Of a stretch of 64,000 nt of DNA, positions 9,397-20,624 are shown in pieces. The position numbers and the translations under genes were made by a program. The notes under the pieces were generated by a model. It saw only the letters and a program-made list of their open reading frames with translations. It searched no databases and was not told the origin of the DNA. The stretch's first letter is position 1. Each line of letters opens with the position of its first letter. Source of the DNA: Lineus longissimus (lineage: Eukaryota; Nemertea; Pilidiophora; Heteronemertea; Lineidae); the NCBI RefSeq assembly GCF_910592395.1, contig NC_088322.1, positions 312,001 to 376,000 of the forward strand, given 5' to 3'.

Positions 9397-9983
9397 ACAT
9401 CACCAAAAAGTGCAGTCCCAAAATATTTTTGATTTTGAAATTTGTGAAAAATGTTCAACTGACTGAGTGATGAAAAAATTTCAAAGTACAAAAATTTTTT
9501 CTTTACAAAATTTTTCACCAAAACGTGCAGTCCCAAAATATTTTTGATTTTGAAAATTTTGAAAAATTTTCAACTGACTGAGTGATGAAAAAATTTTTAA
9601 GTACAAAAATTTTTTTCTTTACAAAATTTTTTTTTTGGCTCAAAATGCACCTACGTCGTCACGATGCAAGTGGTACACGAATTTCCTTTCCGAGAAATCC
9701 ATATACCCATCTGACCAATTGACGATACTGCTGCTGCCTATAGCAAGCCCATGCTGTGGCCATGCTGTGGCCAGGACATATTCGTCCAACGTTACATTGT
9801 CGAACCCCCTGTGTTCGGGCAATTCACATAATCTCGGGTCACAATAATCGATTACAAATTCAAATTCAAATTCAAATTCAAATTCAAATTCAAAGCAGTT
9901 TATTGAGCCAAATGAATGCTACATTCATATAGGTAGAAAATACAATAAACTGGTGCGGCGCGGGACAGAGAGAAGAAGCAGAG
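9397..9983. repeat. Right copy of the direct repeat flanking the HMG-box ORF
   Basis: Same element order as 7261-8052 with two rather than three AT-rich units, a contracted CTG tract and a local duplication (CCATGCTGTGG twice). Similarity ends at GAAGCAGAG. Confidence 0.75.
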
Positions 9984-10429
9984 AGAAGTAAACAGGCAGG
10001 GATCTGTCTTAGAAAATATGTACCCTGACCGTTAGCGTGCGGAGGTAAGAACACAAGCAAGTTACTGTTAATACAGGTACAAGGATGAAGATCAATCTTT
10101 GATATATTAATCAATTCTCATGTTGCAAAAAACATGTAGCCAAAAGCAGTAGAAAACAAATGATGCGTTTTTTTATGTTGACGAGGATTGTAAATGATCG
10201 ACTAATGCTAATTAAGAATCTTCTCCTTGAGCCTATCACTCAAAGGCCAGTCTGTCATTACGAGATATCTACTTACTGCTGACATGACCTATAACCCAGG
10301 GCATGACTCACATAATTATCAGCCCGTTTTAAATCATGTACGCGATAGCCACAGCTCACCAACGCCACTCCTGCGGCAAGAAACGTTCATAGACTATTGA
10401 CCATATGTGTACACAACCATGAGTGTACA
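9984..10429. other. No gene seen
   Basis: Unique-looking DNA between the duplicated block and the BEL element. The start of the BEL 5' LTR probably lies in its last part, but I cannot fix it because no second LTR is preserved. Confidence 0.4.
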
Positions 10430-10559
10430 AACATCTAAATCATGTCTAGAAGCACCCAAACAACGAAAATATCGCTCGATATTAACTGCAAGGTCGATAG
10501 TAATGCCGCACTGAGCAGTAGAACGTCAGGTAGAAAAATGCCAAAAATGCCAAATAAAT

Positions 10560-10604
10560 ATAACCCTAACCCTAACCCTAACCCTAACCCTAACCCTAAC
10601 CCTC
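10560..10604. repeat. Interstitial telomeric (CCCTAA)n tract
   Basis: About seven CCCTAA units, the animal telomere repeat in its C-rich orientation, lying about 30 bp before the BEL primer-binding region and so probably inside the BEL LTR. Confidence 0.9.
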
Positions 10605-10674
10605 TAAAACCACTATACGATCCAACTCAATTCCACAACTGGTGCTGTGACCAGGATTGTGACGTCACACAACA

Positions 10675-11976
10675 ATGGATGATGTACGACAACTAATCGC
10701 TAAAAGAGAGGCAAGACAGCGCACCTTCGACAACTCTGTCGCAGATACAGAAGGCGCAGATGACATCACTCTCGGACGACTTTATGAAGAACTCAAGGAG
10801 ACACACCCCACGCTTGAAAACATTGACAATGAGATTGAAACGAAGTTGAGTGATCTAAAAGAAGATGCTGACATCGCTGAGCACATTGAGGAAAGCTCCA
10901 AACGTCGAAGAAAAAACCGGACACAATTCATACGAATCCAGAAGGTTCTACCGGACCGCACCAAGCCGGATCCGGATACAATCACCCGTCGAGATCCACC
11001 ACCACTAAAAACTGCGCAACTCCCAAAGTTAAAGCTTCCTTTATTCGAAGGGAATTACAACTCATTCACCAGCTTCTGGGACTGCATTGAAGCTGACGTA
11101 CTCGACGGCACATACTCAGACATCACCAAATTTAATTATGTAATGGGACAGCTAAGGGGAACCGCTCAGGAAGCGGCACGAGGAATTCATGCTTCGGGGA
11201 CGAACCTCCCAAACTTGATAGCTATTATGAAGGATAGATTCGGTCAGAAACGTAAAATTATCAGAGCGCATGTCAACAGCATTACGGACACTCCATCACC
11301 AGCTTACACTCATGCACTCTCACAAAATTATTCAACGGGATTAACGCCGATCTACGTTCCCTTGAACACCTGGGGGTCGATATTGAAAACAGTGCTTCGT
11401 TTATCATCCCAAAAATCCCTAAACAGCTTATGGAAAAAATGGTGACGTGCGGACAAGGAGAACACTTCTGTCTGAGACTTTTCATGAAATCATTTCAGGA
11501 ATATTTGGAAAATATTGGTGAACGACATGAGTCACAAGCTCACGCTTCACCCCGGGACACGACGCCGCCGACCCATTCTACCACGGAATCGTTTGTTGCC
11601 AGTGTGAGACCCCAAAGGGTTAAATGGTGTTCGCTCTGCAATAGTGAACACATTACCATTCGCTGCGCCCTTGATCCAAAGCAACGTATATATGGATCGG
11701 GCAAAGGCGCAACGCTTATGTTTTGTTTGTCTCAAAAGACACGACAGAAACACATGCCAACAAGGAGAGAAGGATTGGTACACATGCAACATATGCAAGA
11801 ACAATCGTAATCACACTGCCCTGCACGAGAATTTCCAAACACTCAGTTCGAATTCGCCGGCTGGGACAGCCCAACCGGTACATGCTACAGCCGCAAATAC
11901 CACGACGGGAATGACGGCTATCACTGATCGGGACACCACATTGATGTGTCCAACTGTGGAATCAAATTCCAAATGA
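10675..11976 (+). pseudogene. BEL/Pao gag, frameshifted
   Basis: The N-terminal part starts MDDVRQLIAKREARQRTF and has a charged coiled coil followed by LPKLKLPLFEGNYNSFTSFWD, the typical entry of the DUF1759 gag domain of BEL elements, and a capsid-like stretch to about 11280. The frame is then lost and resumes about 11430-11700 and again 11690-11976, where cysteine motifs (WCSLCNSEH, LCFVCLKRH, WYTCNICKNNRNH) mark zinc knuckles. At least two frameshifts separate the pieces. Downstream, gag would pass into the protease, but the nested transposon intervenes. Confidence 0.72.
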
Positions 11977-12171
11977 GGAGTGACGTCACTAGTGCTGTCA
12001 TTGTTAGACTGATCCCATTGCCTTCATACACAAACGCCATGCTGTAGATGCCTGCGCAAGACAGGAGACCAGTTTTGTTTTCATTCATCTGACAGCTGAT
12101 TCTACTTCCTGGTTGCGTTCACGCCGTTCCTACCATGTAAAACCAATTATTTTATATGTTCTAATGCAAAA

Positions 12172-13848
12172 ATGGTTTACTGCGTCGCACCAAACTGCAG
12201 CAGTGATTCAACGAAGTTGTTGAAAGTAGATGGGGTCGATTATTACAATTTTCCTCGCGACAAGAAGGCCCGATAAGTATGGGTAAGACACATGCATCGT
12301 CCGTCTTCTTGGGTCCCGTCTCTCGGTGCGAGGGTATGTTCGAAGCACTTCGTTGCCGGAGATTACCTGCTTGACCCAGCCATATGCCGTGCGATAGGAT
12401 TTGACCCTAAAAAACGCCTGTTGAAGCCACGTGCCTTCTCTACAGTCTTCAGTCATGGTGAAGGCGATGCCATGGCTTTTACGCCTACGTCCAGTACGCC
12501 GCGGTCAGCTGTGCAGAAGAGGGCACATCAGCAGGTGATTATTATTTATCATGAAATCAGTATAGTAGGTATGAAAAAATTATACCCCATGGCCATAGGC
12601 CTAGGCTAGGAATACCTCCATCTCGAGTGCATGACCATGGGATAGGCATGGTGAAGTCACTTCAGAAGTGTAAGATGCGGTGTTACTGGGGCCTTAGGAC
12701 CTTTTAAGACTACAACTTGATAATTTTCATAATTGATACTGCACGACTGCTCCTACTAGGCTACCTTCAGCTGCAGGAGCAAGTCAAATACAAAAGTCCT
12801 ACTTCTATTAGGTCTGTTATGATAGGCCTTCTATTCAACATTTTTTTTTCTCATTTCGTAGGCTGTAGCAGAGGCGGTAGCGGGATACAACGTGTTGTAT
12901 GGAGAGGAGGCGGATGAGGCAGCTGAGCAGGATGATGGTTTTGTGATGGCTGATGAAGGCCAATTTGAGGAGGTTGGCAATCACCTGATAGAAGATGCAG
13001 TACTGCCACAGAGTTAGGCGGTTTGCAGGTTTGGCCATAAGTATGTTCAATCATAACCCAGCCCCATGTATCATAAGCTTACTATTAACTGACTTCAGGG
13101 TGTGGCTCTACAAAAACTGGTTATATTGGGTGGCCATAGATAAATGTTCCGAACAGTGTAGACTAATAAATCAGAGGATGGATTAATCCCACAATCTTGA
13201 AATTAAAATTAGCTGCATTAATAGTGTAGTGAAAGTTAATGTAAACAACATCCCGGAACAATAGCCTCAATTCTATTTCTTATATTTGCAGGAACACCCT
13301 GAAACCTCTGCCATTGGGACACAAGTTGGCTCCTCAGTCTACATGCGGTTTGCCAAGGCTGTCCAGGTTAATATTGTCACTGGGTCTCGGAACAAAATGT
13401 CTGGAGATGCGAGGTGTTGCTCGCCAGGCCACACTGCCAAATATGGGAGCTACAGTTTGATGGATGAGTCAGCCAGTAAGGTGCTGGATGTAAGCCTTGT
13501 ACAGGTACGTTAGTAATAGTGCAGTAGAAAAAGAGGTCAAAATTGAATCGACATATGGTAATTAAGCAACGGCCAGCATCGTTACTTTAGTGCTAGCACA
13601 GCAAGAAACAAGAAGAAACAAGATTACTTGTATTAACACTTCCCGTCATGTTTTCAGACTATGTACAGCTAATTCTGGAGGACCTGCTGAAGCGGAGAGA
13701 TGACCTGCCATCTTACAAATTGGCAAGAGATGCAAAGGACAAGTACCAAGTGACTCATCCTATTCCAGGTCCAGTGTGCTCAAAGTACGACAAGCAGGAC
13801 AAGATGAAAGTCGTTGAAGAAACAAAAACGAGGTTTAACAAACTGTAG
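12172..13848 (+). pseudogene. THAP-domain transposase-like gene, broken, four candidate exons
   Basis: Exon 1 (12172 to about 12533) begins MVYCVAPNC and carries the THAP C2CH pattern (CVAPNC ... CSKHF), with an in-frame TAA in RDKKAR-stop-VWVRH. A donor GTGATT follows. Candidate exon 2 starts after TTTCGTAG at about 12860 (acidic sequence). Exon 3, 13292-13504, follows TTTGCAG and ends CAG/GTACGT; it contains MSGDARCCSPGHTAKYGSYS, a motif I associate with a large metazoan family of THAP-linked transposase-like proteins. Exon 4 (about 13659-13848) follows TTTTCAG and ends in TAG. The central catalytic part expected between exons 3 and 4 is missing. It is likely a deleted, non-functional copy. 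Confidence 0.55.
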
Positions 13849-14271
13849 AGTTCATTCATAGCACCATCAGAGTTCACTATCACAGATCAGTTGAACGGTC
13901 ACACCAAATCAATTGAACGTAGGATACTTGAATCATGTGTACCCGTCATTGTCCGGAGCAGGCCAAGCAGCACGTATCTTGTCCCGAGCACAAACAGGGA
14001 GCGGCAAACGGTTCCTTCTCCCCAACCTCTTCCAAACCCAACGGACAAGGTTCCTGTAGGCCATGTATCGATATAACCTGAAATTGTTGGAAAGAAAACA
14101 ATGTTTGTACATTTAATTGCCAGTTTTTTTAAAATTTATTGAAAACTTGTAACATTATTACTAAATAAATGTAGATCCATTTTATTATATCTATTTTCTA
14201 TATTTCTAGTCATCGAAGGGAGAAAAAAAATCTCATTTCTGAATTGATATTGCCTTTTCTTGTCTTGAATT

Positions 14272-15492
14272 ATACAGCGATGGAGGTGGTCATCATCGTT
14301 TGGCACTTACTTGTGAATGGGCTGGTCATCGCCTATTTGTCCCTGCTCTTCGATGTATTGATTCATCGACATTTCCAGCACCTATCTATCAAGACAGGTG
14401 CTGGAAAAACCTGGGTGTTGTGTGATGCACTCTACTTTCAGCTCATCCTTCTTGGCCTGGACTGGTGAATAGTCTGAGCAGCACAAGGATTCCCTCCCCT
14501 TCTCTTGTGGAGTGCAGACACCACAATGACACCTACAAATACAAGTATAATATAAATGTTATTGTTATACAGCAGTGATGATATTATGATAGTCACCGTC
14601 ATCAATGAATCAGGGCCTAGGCCTAGGGTAGGCCAAATTTGAACACGGGAGCCAATTTTGGCTCAGGTTGAGCATGGGTTGAGTCAAAAATGGCTCCCGT
14701 GTTCAAAGTTGGCTAATCCTGAGCCAGAACTAGGCCCAATTTCCACTTCCAGTGAGTGCAGGCAGGCTCCTGGAGCTCAGCTCAGTAATATTTCGCATGG
14801 TTTCAATCAATCAATCAATCTAGTATTGTCGAAGGCTTTCGCCTTAAGTTGTTGCGGTGAGAATTAACTGTTGTCTTTGCGCGGGTGTGGTATTTCACTA
14901 TTTGGTGTGGTAATGCTCCGCAATTGAAGAGTCTCAGTACAGTAACAATCCAAATTATTAGGCCTAGAGTTCACTCCATTCGAGTAGGCCTACTACCAAA
15001 CCCTGAGGTTTAGTATTCCGATCAGAGATCCTACTATAAAATAACCATGTGGAATGAACTCACTCAACTCACGATACGTTGTGGTTTCGACATATACGAG
15101 GAGAAAAACGCTGATTGTTTACTGACAACACTCGATCCGTGAACGATGGAGCCCTATGTAGAGATGTACATGAATACATGCACATGATGACATGGCTCAT
15201 ATCAGCATAGGCCCCCTATATGCCCAGCTGATGCCGCGCCTATACACATGGCATGCACAGTGCACTGCCACTGGGAACTCACCAATTGATATTTCCTATG
15301 CGATCAAGTCGCTCATCCTCCATCTCCCCATCATCACCTTCGCCCGATTCAGAACAAGAATCTGAATCGTCTTTCGCACTTTCCACAACTGGCTCGTACA
15401 TGTAGGGTTGAATCACACCATTGCCTTCATCAACAACCAAATCATCGTCAAACAAATCTCCCGCACAATCTTCGCTCGCCATGATTGCAGCC
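14272..15492 (-). pseudogene. P2RX7_C-like zinc-domain gene relic
   Basis: Minus-strand exon 1 (about 15492-15279) reads MAAAIMASEDCAGDLFDD ... VIQPYMYEPV, then an acidic run, ending at GNINW with a good GTGAGT donor. The next exon starts at 14532 after TTTGTAG with CRCHCGVCTPQEKGRESLCC and continues ECITQHPGFSSTCLDR before an in-frame TAG; another stop follows. The pattern IQPYxxEP, WCxCGxC, ECITxHPGFxxVCL matches the cysteine-rich domain also found at the C-terminus of P2X7 receptors and in many invertebrate and transposon-linked proteins. With two stops it is a pseudogene. It lies opposite to the THAP relic within the same nested element. Confidence 0.55.
14632..14713. repeat. 82-bp foldback
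   Basis: Arms of about 23 bp (GCCAAATTTGAACACGGGAG... and its inverse ...TCCCGTGTTCAAAGTTGGC), with part of the centre also pairing (TTTGGCTCA/TTGAGTCAAA). It lies between the THAP and P2RX7_C-like relics. Confidence 0.8.
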
Positions 15493-15751
15493 GCCATTTT
15501 TACTTGCGAAGTGGTCAATGATCGGGGATTTGACAGCACTAGTGACGCCACCAATGTGAACCTAGCGGCGAATAGCGTAACTACACATCTGGCGGTCTTT
15601 TCAAAAGCGCCTTCAAAAACGAGCTCGCAGAGGACTGAACAAATAGCACTTGTTTCTCAAAAAATCACTATTTTTTTAATTCCTTTCGGTTTATTATGTT
15701 TTTCAAGATAGCATATCATGAAAATTCACCACAAATACAGGTTAAATAGCT

Positions 15752-17730
15752 CAGCATTTGACCTTTAAGCCACACTCTCGGAAAACAATGTTCGTGAACG
15801 GATTCGGTGGTCATACAACCCGGAAAGTGTATGATGTCGCAAACGTCGGAATAATAACCTCGGATGGTACTATCTACATTGATGTTGTCATAAGTGATGA
15901 AATTGTGAAGCCCATCGTTCTTCCAGACTGGAAAACATGTCTGGACTTTGATTACATTGCGCAGGAGAATCTAGCGGATGATTTCAAGGATGACGTTTTT
16001 AAAGTTGATTGTTTGATCGGGTGTGATAGCGCCTACCTCTTCCTTGACAACAGGATGGTCAAGGGGGAGGGGCCAGTCGTTCAATTTTCAAATATCGGCT
16101 GCTTCGTTTCTGGTCCATTTAAGCCAGCACAACACTGCCATACAAATGTGAGCACTACCGCCATCATCTCAAATATGGTACACTTTGATGATTCGGATAT
16201 GATTGGAAATGTATTTCCCCGTGAACGTCTACATGACGTAGTGGATATCACACCGCTCGGCTTCAGAAATGCGAAGCAGGAGTACGATTATGATGAGAAC
16301 ACCTTCAAACAGGCCTACGTCGATCGCATTCAATTTGTGAATGGTGAATATCAGGTCCCCTAACCGTGGAAAGAGAATCACCCCGAACTTCCCAATAACC
16401 TCGCAACGTGTAGGAGCCGCTTCAGTCAGGTGACGACCAGGTTGGATAGGCTTAAGTTCACTCCGGCGTACATGAATGTCATGCAGGAAAACATTGATAA
16501 AGGGTGGATCGAGGAAGTCAAGAACCCCGATACCGCACTGCTGGAGAAGGAATGTTATTATTTACCGCATTTCTTCATTCTAAAGGAGAGTGAAACGATT
16601 CTCCTCAGGATTGTGTTTGACGCCAGCTGTGGCGAACCCTTTCTGAATTCATGCTTTTACGAAGGCCCAAACATAATGAATGACCTCCCAAAATTATTGG
16701 CGCTGTTTAGGACGGGAAAAATAGGGCTAGTTGCAGATATCGCACGCGCTTTTCTCTCGGTAAAATTACTGGAATCGGAACGCAAATACGTCCGCTTCCT
16801 ATGGTACAAGGATAATGATCCCACCAAACCGGTGGTCCCATGTCACTGTAACACGGTGATCTTCGGAAATGTGTCCAGCCCCTTTCTCTCGCCATCGTAC
16901 TGGATGAACATCTGTCAAAACACAATGATCCGGTCGCAAAGGATATGATTCAAAAACTCTATGTGGACAATCTGCTAATTTCGGTTGACTCTCAGACTGA
17001 GGCCCTGGCCTTCTACAAACACTCCAGAAAAATCATGAAGGAAGGGTCCTTCCTCCTTAGGCAATGGGCCAGTAACTCGTCCGAACTCACCAACCACGCC
17101 AAGGCCGAAAATATGGCAACCAAGTCGGCTATAACAGAGGTCCCAACACTTGGATTAAAATGGGACACGGAGACTGACACTCTCAAACATATGGATAAGG
17201 AGTTTGATGACTCCAAACCTCCCACCAAACGTCGTGTTCTGTCGGAGACATCATCTGTCTTTGACCCCCTTGGTCTAGTGGCGCCGCTAATCGTCCCTGC
17301 TAGGAAATTCGTAGATGAACTCTGGGAGAAGGGCAAATCGTGGGATGAGCCACTGACTCAGGACGAAAACAAAACTTGGAAAAACATCCGTGAATCGCTT
17401 GGGAAAGCTCAAAATTGTCGTTTCCTGGCGGACTCTCCATTAATCAGAACAAACCACTGAATTTGATTGTGTTTTGTGACGCAAGTCCCAAAACTACGTC
17501 AGCTTGTGTTGCGTATTTCCAACCGGGTTCTACCGTGCGTCTGATAGGTTCGAAGAACAAAATTGTTTCCAGCTCTGGCCTTACCACCCCCAAAACTGAG
17601 TTACAGGCCATGGCTATTGGTGTCAAGTACGCACATTGGGTCATGGAAACCTATGGCAAAACCTACCTGGACATCATACCGTTTTATTTGACTGATTCCG
17701 GCATCAATATTACCCTCAATTATTATTATT
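15752..17730 (+). pseudogene. BEL/Pao pol: protease, reverse transcriptase, RNase H start
   Basis: Pieces in order: DUF1758-type protease end (GFGGHTT ... VDCLIGCDSAYLF, 15752-16363); a stop after NGEYQVP with the same frame continuing; reverse transcriptase with LPHFFILK, RIVFDASC, LVADIARAFLSVKL and FGNVSSPF to about 16925; a frameshift; LYVDNLLISV, where the usual YVDD catalytic motif has become YVDN; then SSVFDPLGLVAPLIVPARKF, a BEL hallmark, to 17448; another frameshift; and an RNase H start (NLIVFCDASPK ... TPKTELQAM) to about 17710. No integrase follows. Frame breaks plus loss of the second catalytic Asp make it inactive. Confidence 0.78.
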
Positions 17731-17810
17731 ATTTTTCTAAATTTTGAATTTAAATTTTGTTCCATTTAAAATATATTTTTTTCTTAAATAGACATTTGAT
17801 TCGATAATAG

Positions 17811-18000
17811 TGTTGGTCCTCCATACGGAACCGTTGAAATTCCATCATCTAAAATATATCTCTTATCGTCGAATGGATTCAAACTTCGTTTATTAACTTC
17901 CTCTACAAACATATTGTGCTTGTCAGATCACAGAACCCTCATATCATGGTACCATGTTTTTTTTATCAACCAACGAACTGTAGTAGTCATCAAATGGTAT
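17811..18000 (-). pseudogene. Fragment of a third Polinton DNA polymerase B
   Basis: On the minus strand the segment reads SDKHNMFVEEVNK then NPFDDKRYILDDGISTVPYG, aligning with the last 50 residues of PolB in Polinton-2 (SDKHQIYLEEVDKK and FDDKRFILEDGISTLPFG). Upstream, FDDYYSSLVDKK matches FDDYVDCLEKSR in another frame, so there is at least one frameshift, and a stop precedes SDKHN. It is more diverged than the two other Polintons here, so it is an older insertion. A 577-bp element sits at its upstream edge. Confidence 0.7.
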
Positions 18001-18009
18001 GGTTCAGGT

Positions 18010-18586
18010 CAAGGAGGATACCGCGGTGACGTCACGGCTTTTCCAAGATGGCGCTGCATATTGTAAACAAACTTGATCCACGGCCAAGGGAAAATCAAGT
18101 CATCAAAAAAGTTAGATTTTTCGCATCAAATCAGAGTTATTAGTACTTTTCTGCTATGAAAAAGTCTTCAGATAATAAGCTATCATTTGAATAATGAAAA
18201 GTGCTGTTTTGATGGGGAAAAATAGGGTTTTTTAAACCAAATAGCCGGCACCGATCTTCCAAAATTAGCGATGGTTTCAAAACAGTCTCCCAGATATGGG
18301 GCAATCTCTTCATTATCATAATGGGATTTGGAGGCATGTTTACCGATTTTACAAGTTCGAGACCTGTAATACCTCTGTAAATTTTATTTTACACAGGAAG
18401 AATCCATACTAGGTATTGCAATATTTCATGTCTATTGGTGTTTTTGTGTACAGGAGCGCACCAGACAGTGAGACGTGGAGATGTGTTCAGTGCTGGTGCT
18501 GTCAGTAGACTGAATCTGATTGGCCATAGCGATCACTAATATGGGTCGGGATCACGTGATGTGACGTCACCGCGGTATCCTCCTTG
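18010..18586. mobile_element. Non-autonomous DNA transposon with 26-bp TIRs and 9-bp target duplication
   Basis: The termini are perfect inverted copies of 26 bp starting CAAGGAGGATACCGCGG and including the palindrome TGACGTCA. The flanks carry identical 9-bp copies GGTTCAGGT at 18001-18009 and 18587-18595. The 577-bp interior has no ORF of note. A 9-bp duplication with long TIRs fits a Mutator-like (MULE) MITE, though other superfamilies make 8-10 bp duplications. Confidence 0.88.
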
Positions 18587-18738
18587 GGTTCAGGTCAGGT
18601 GTAGTGCTCATGAGCAGCTCTCTGTCCTCCTACAAAATTCAAACTTTTTTATGGCTATATGATCAATGTAGTTATTAGGCTTTTGGAATAGTGTTCATGA
18701 ATACATAAGGACAAATCTGACTTTGTTTTTGAAGTGAA

Positions 18739-19381
18739 ATGGGACGATTTTCAGTGACTTTCTTCATTTTGTTTTTTCTCCACCCAAGGTGGATTCGGGC
18801 AGAGCAGCCATTCGTGTACAATTACACGTGTACATACTCAACTTGTGCATGTGCAGCCTGGGAGTACAATGTGTATTCAATGGACTGCCAAAGAACTGTT
18901 GTCAATCAACTACGACAAACAGTGGATTAAGGAACTAAAATGTGAACCAACTTTAAGAGCCAATGGAATCTTCAGAGGGAATCGGTCAAGGCGAACACAG
19001 CGAGGTGGAAGGAGAAGGAAACAGACACATGCCAATTTCGACAATCTGGTTGACGTTCTTTCTCTTAATCCGTCTGGACAATCCGTTGTTTGTGATAAAC
19101 GACTTAGCGCTTGTCTTCTTAATACCAGGTCAGTCAAGAATAAAACTATTTCTCTGTTAGATTTCATCATCACCAATGATTTTGATATCTTCGCCATAAC
19201 TGAGACTTGGCTGGAGACTACTATTGACGATCAGTGCATTGCGGAATTCGTTCCACAATGTTATGAGATAATTCATGTTCCCCGTCAGAATGGACAGGGT
19301 GTGGCCCTTGTTTTCAAGGCTGGTGTGGCTGCCGAAATGGGCTTCATGATGATTATGTTATTGTTTTTAGATTTAGTTTGA
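18739..19381 (+). pseudogene. 5' fragment of a CR1/L2-like LINE (endonuclease start)
   Basis: The frame from about 18870 to 19340 contains a basic linker (RSRRTQRGGRRRKQ) and then CLLNTRSVKNKTISLLDF and DIFAITETWL, the opening of the apurinic-like endonuclease domain of CR1/L2-group non-LTR elements. It ends after VPRQNGQGVALVFKAGV, so most of the endonuclease and all of the reverse transcriptase are absent. Upstream, a frameshifted 63-aa piece (18739-18930) starts with a hydrophobic stretch. The element is truncated at its 3' side, which is unusual for a LINE and points to a later deletion or insertion. Confidence 0.65.
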
Positions 19382-20624
19382 ATTTAGATTGATTAATATT
19401 GGTATATAAAGTTTATGTTTTATAAATGAACAGGAAAGTCTTCACTTCCGGGCATCCGTGAGAACGATTGAGTACGCTCGAGTAAAGTGAGCCTAATTAG
19501 ATCTGACAGTTTAAGGAAGTGTCCAGGATCTGAAGTTTATTGTGCGTGGGTGGAGAGGATATCTGTATATTGTTATAGTAATGAAAGACATGCTTATTCC
19601 AAGGTTATTGTGTTGCTAGGCCTGGCGGCAGATCAAAAATAATGCCTTTGACTAACCCATTGCCGCATCTTGCGTGGGCGGATGACTTCCGTTCTCAGAA
19701 ATAAGTAACCTGCTTTATCTTAAGAAATATTTGTACGATTGTAAACACTTGGTGGTCCTAACAGGGCCTGGTCTCTCCGAGCCCCTCCTACTCACACCCA
19801 CGCTTAGCATAAATGATGAAATCTTAGTTAGAAGTAGTTTAGTGTAAAAGTAAATTCTGAAGTGTTATGACCTCTCGTGCTCCGTGAATGTATCAGCGTT
19901 GATTGCAAATATATTGTTCCTTGATGAAGTTTAATACACGGATTATATAGTAGAACTGAAGTTGTTTGTGATTCCTCGTTACTAAACAGCCAAAGGATGT
20001 ATGGACTCCCCCGACAGAGCATTGCCTTTGAAACGAACCCAACGTTGCCGGCCAATCAACCAGGCGCACGAGACGCACGAGGCACAACAGGCCGATACAA
20101 TATACATGTTCTGTATTAAGTACGTCATCTGTCATGCACACCCAAAAAAAATCTTCCTGCAAGATGATTCACAGGTAATTCAAATATAAGAAAACAAACT
20201 TTGAAAAAAAGTTGGCGCAAAGCAACTACTGATATGGTCCCCTTATTCCAAACCTTAGATTCTATTGACTCATGAGAAAACCCCCAGTCTGCAGACGGTA
20301 TGCAGCATGCATTTTCTGCCCGCCGGTATAAGACCATGAGGTTCAGGATGGGGGTAAATCTAATTGAAAGGGCGCCTTTAAGGTCACATGGTTTTGGGCC
20401 GATGTAGAAGTTTAAAATGTCCTGGGATAGAATGTCCGGGAAACAATGGATTCTATTATGCGCTTTAATCTCTGAGCTATTGGCGGTCATGGCCTCTATA
20501 GAACCAGATAGCGGAATACGATAGAGCCGGACACTTTTTCCAGGGGGACATTTTCTTCTTTTACACCGGGACGGCTTGTTGCGATTAGAAACCATGGGCA
20601 AAGGAGCAGATCGATGTGACGTAT
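19382..20624. other. No recognised gene
   Basis: About 1.2 kb between the LINE piece and the Gypsy LTR. A minus ORF of 158 aa (20125-20601, starting MPMVSNRNKPSRCKRRKCPP) has biased composition and no family I recognise. The five bases CGTAT just before 20625 are the likely left target copy of the Gypsy. Confidence 0.4.

Larger units (their letters stand above)
11980..15553. mobile_element. Nested DNA transposon with THAP and P2RX7_C gene relics
   Basis: The segment divides the BEL gag from its protease. Near-perfect inverted termini occur at about 11982-12001 (GACGTCACTAGTGCTGTCA) and 15533-15552 (TGACAGCACTAGTGACGCCA). Inside are relics of two intron-containing genes: a THAP/transposase-like gene on plus and a P2RX7_C-like gene on minus. 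The target duplication is not clear (CCAAATGAG versus CCAATGTGA is only suggestive), and about 200 bp after 15553 are not assigned to BEL, so the right border may be further out. The superfamily is not determined; the DDE core appears missing. Confidence 0.5.
10430..17730 (+). mobile_element. Decayed BEL/Pao LTR retrotransposon with nested insertion
   Basis: The order is a candidate 5' LTR end, a BEL-style primer-binding region (ACTGGTGCTGTGACCAGG at about 10636), gag with DUF1759-like sequence and CCHC-like cysteines, DUF1758-type protease, reverse transcriptase and the start of RNase H; then it stops at about 17730 without integrase or 3' LTR. Several stops and frameshifts make it inactive. 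A DNA transposon splits it between gag and protease. Both outer limits are approximate. Confidence 0.75.

Noticed and set aside
10560-10604. Chromosome end at the CCCTAA tract
   Set aside because: Only about 45 bp of repeat, embedded between ordinary sequences on both sides.
18739-18930. Secreted protein with signal peptide
   Set aside because: The short hydrophobic start runs directly into a frameshifted LINE reading frame; it is better explained as part of the LINE 5' region or chance.
20125-20601. 158-aa minus ORF as a gene
   Set aside because: No recognisable domain, biased composition, next to an LTR; kept only as a note.
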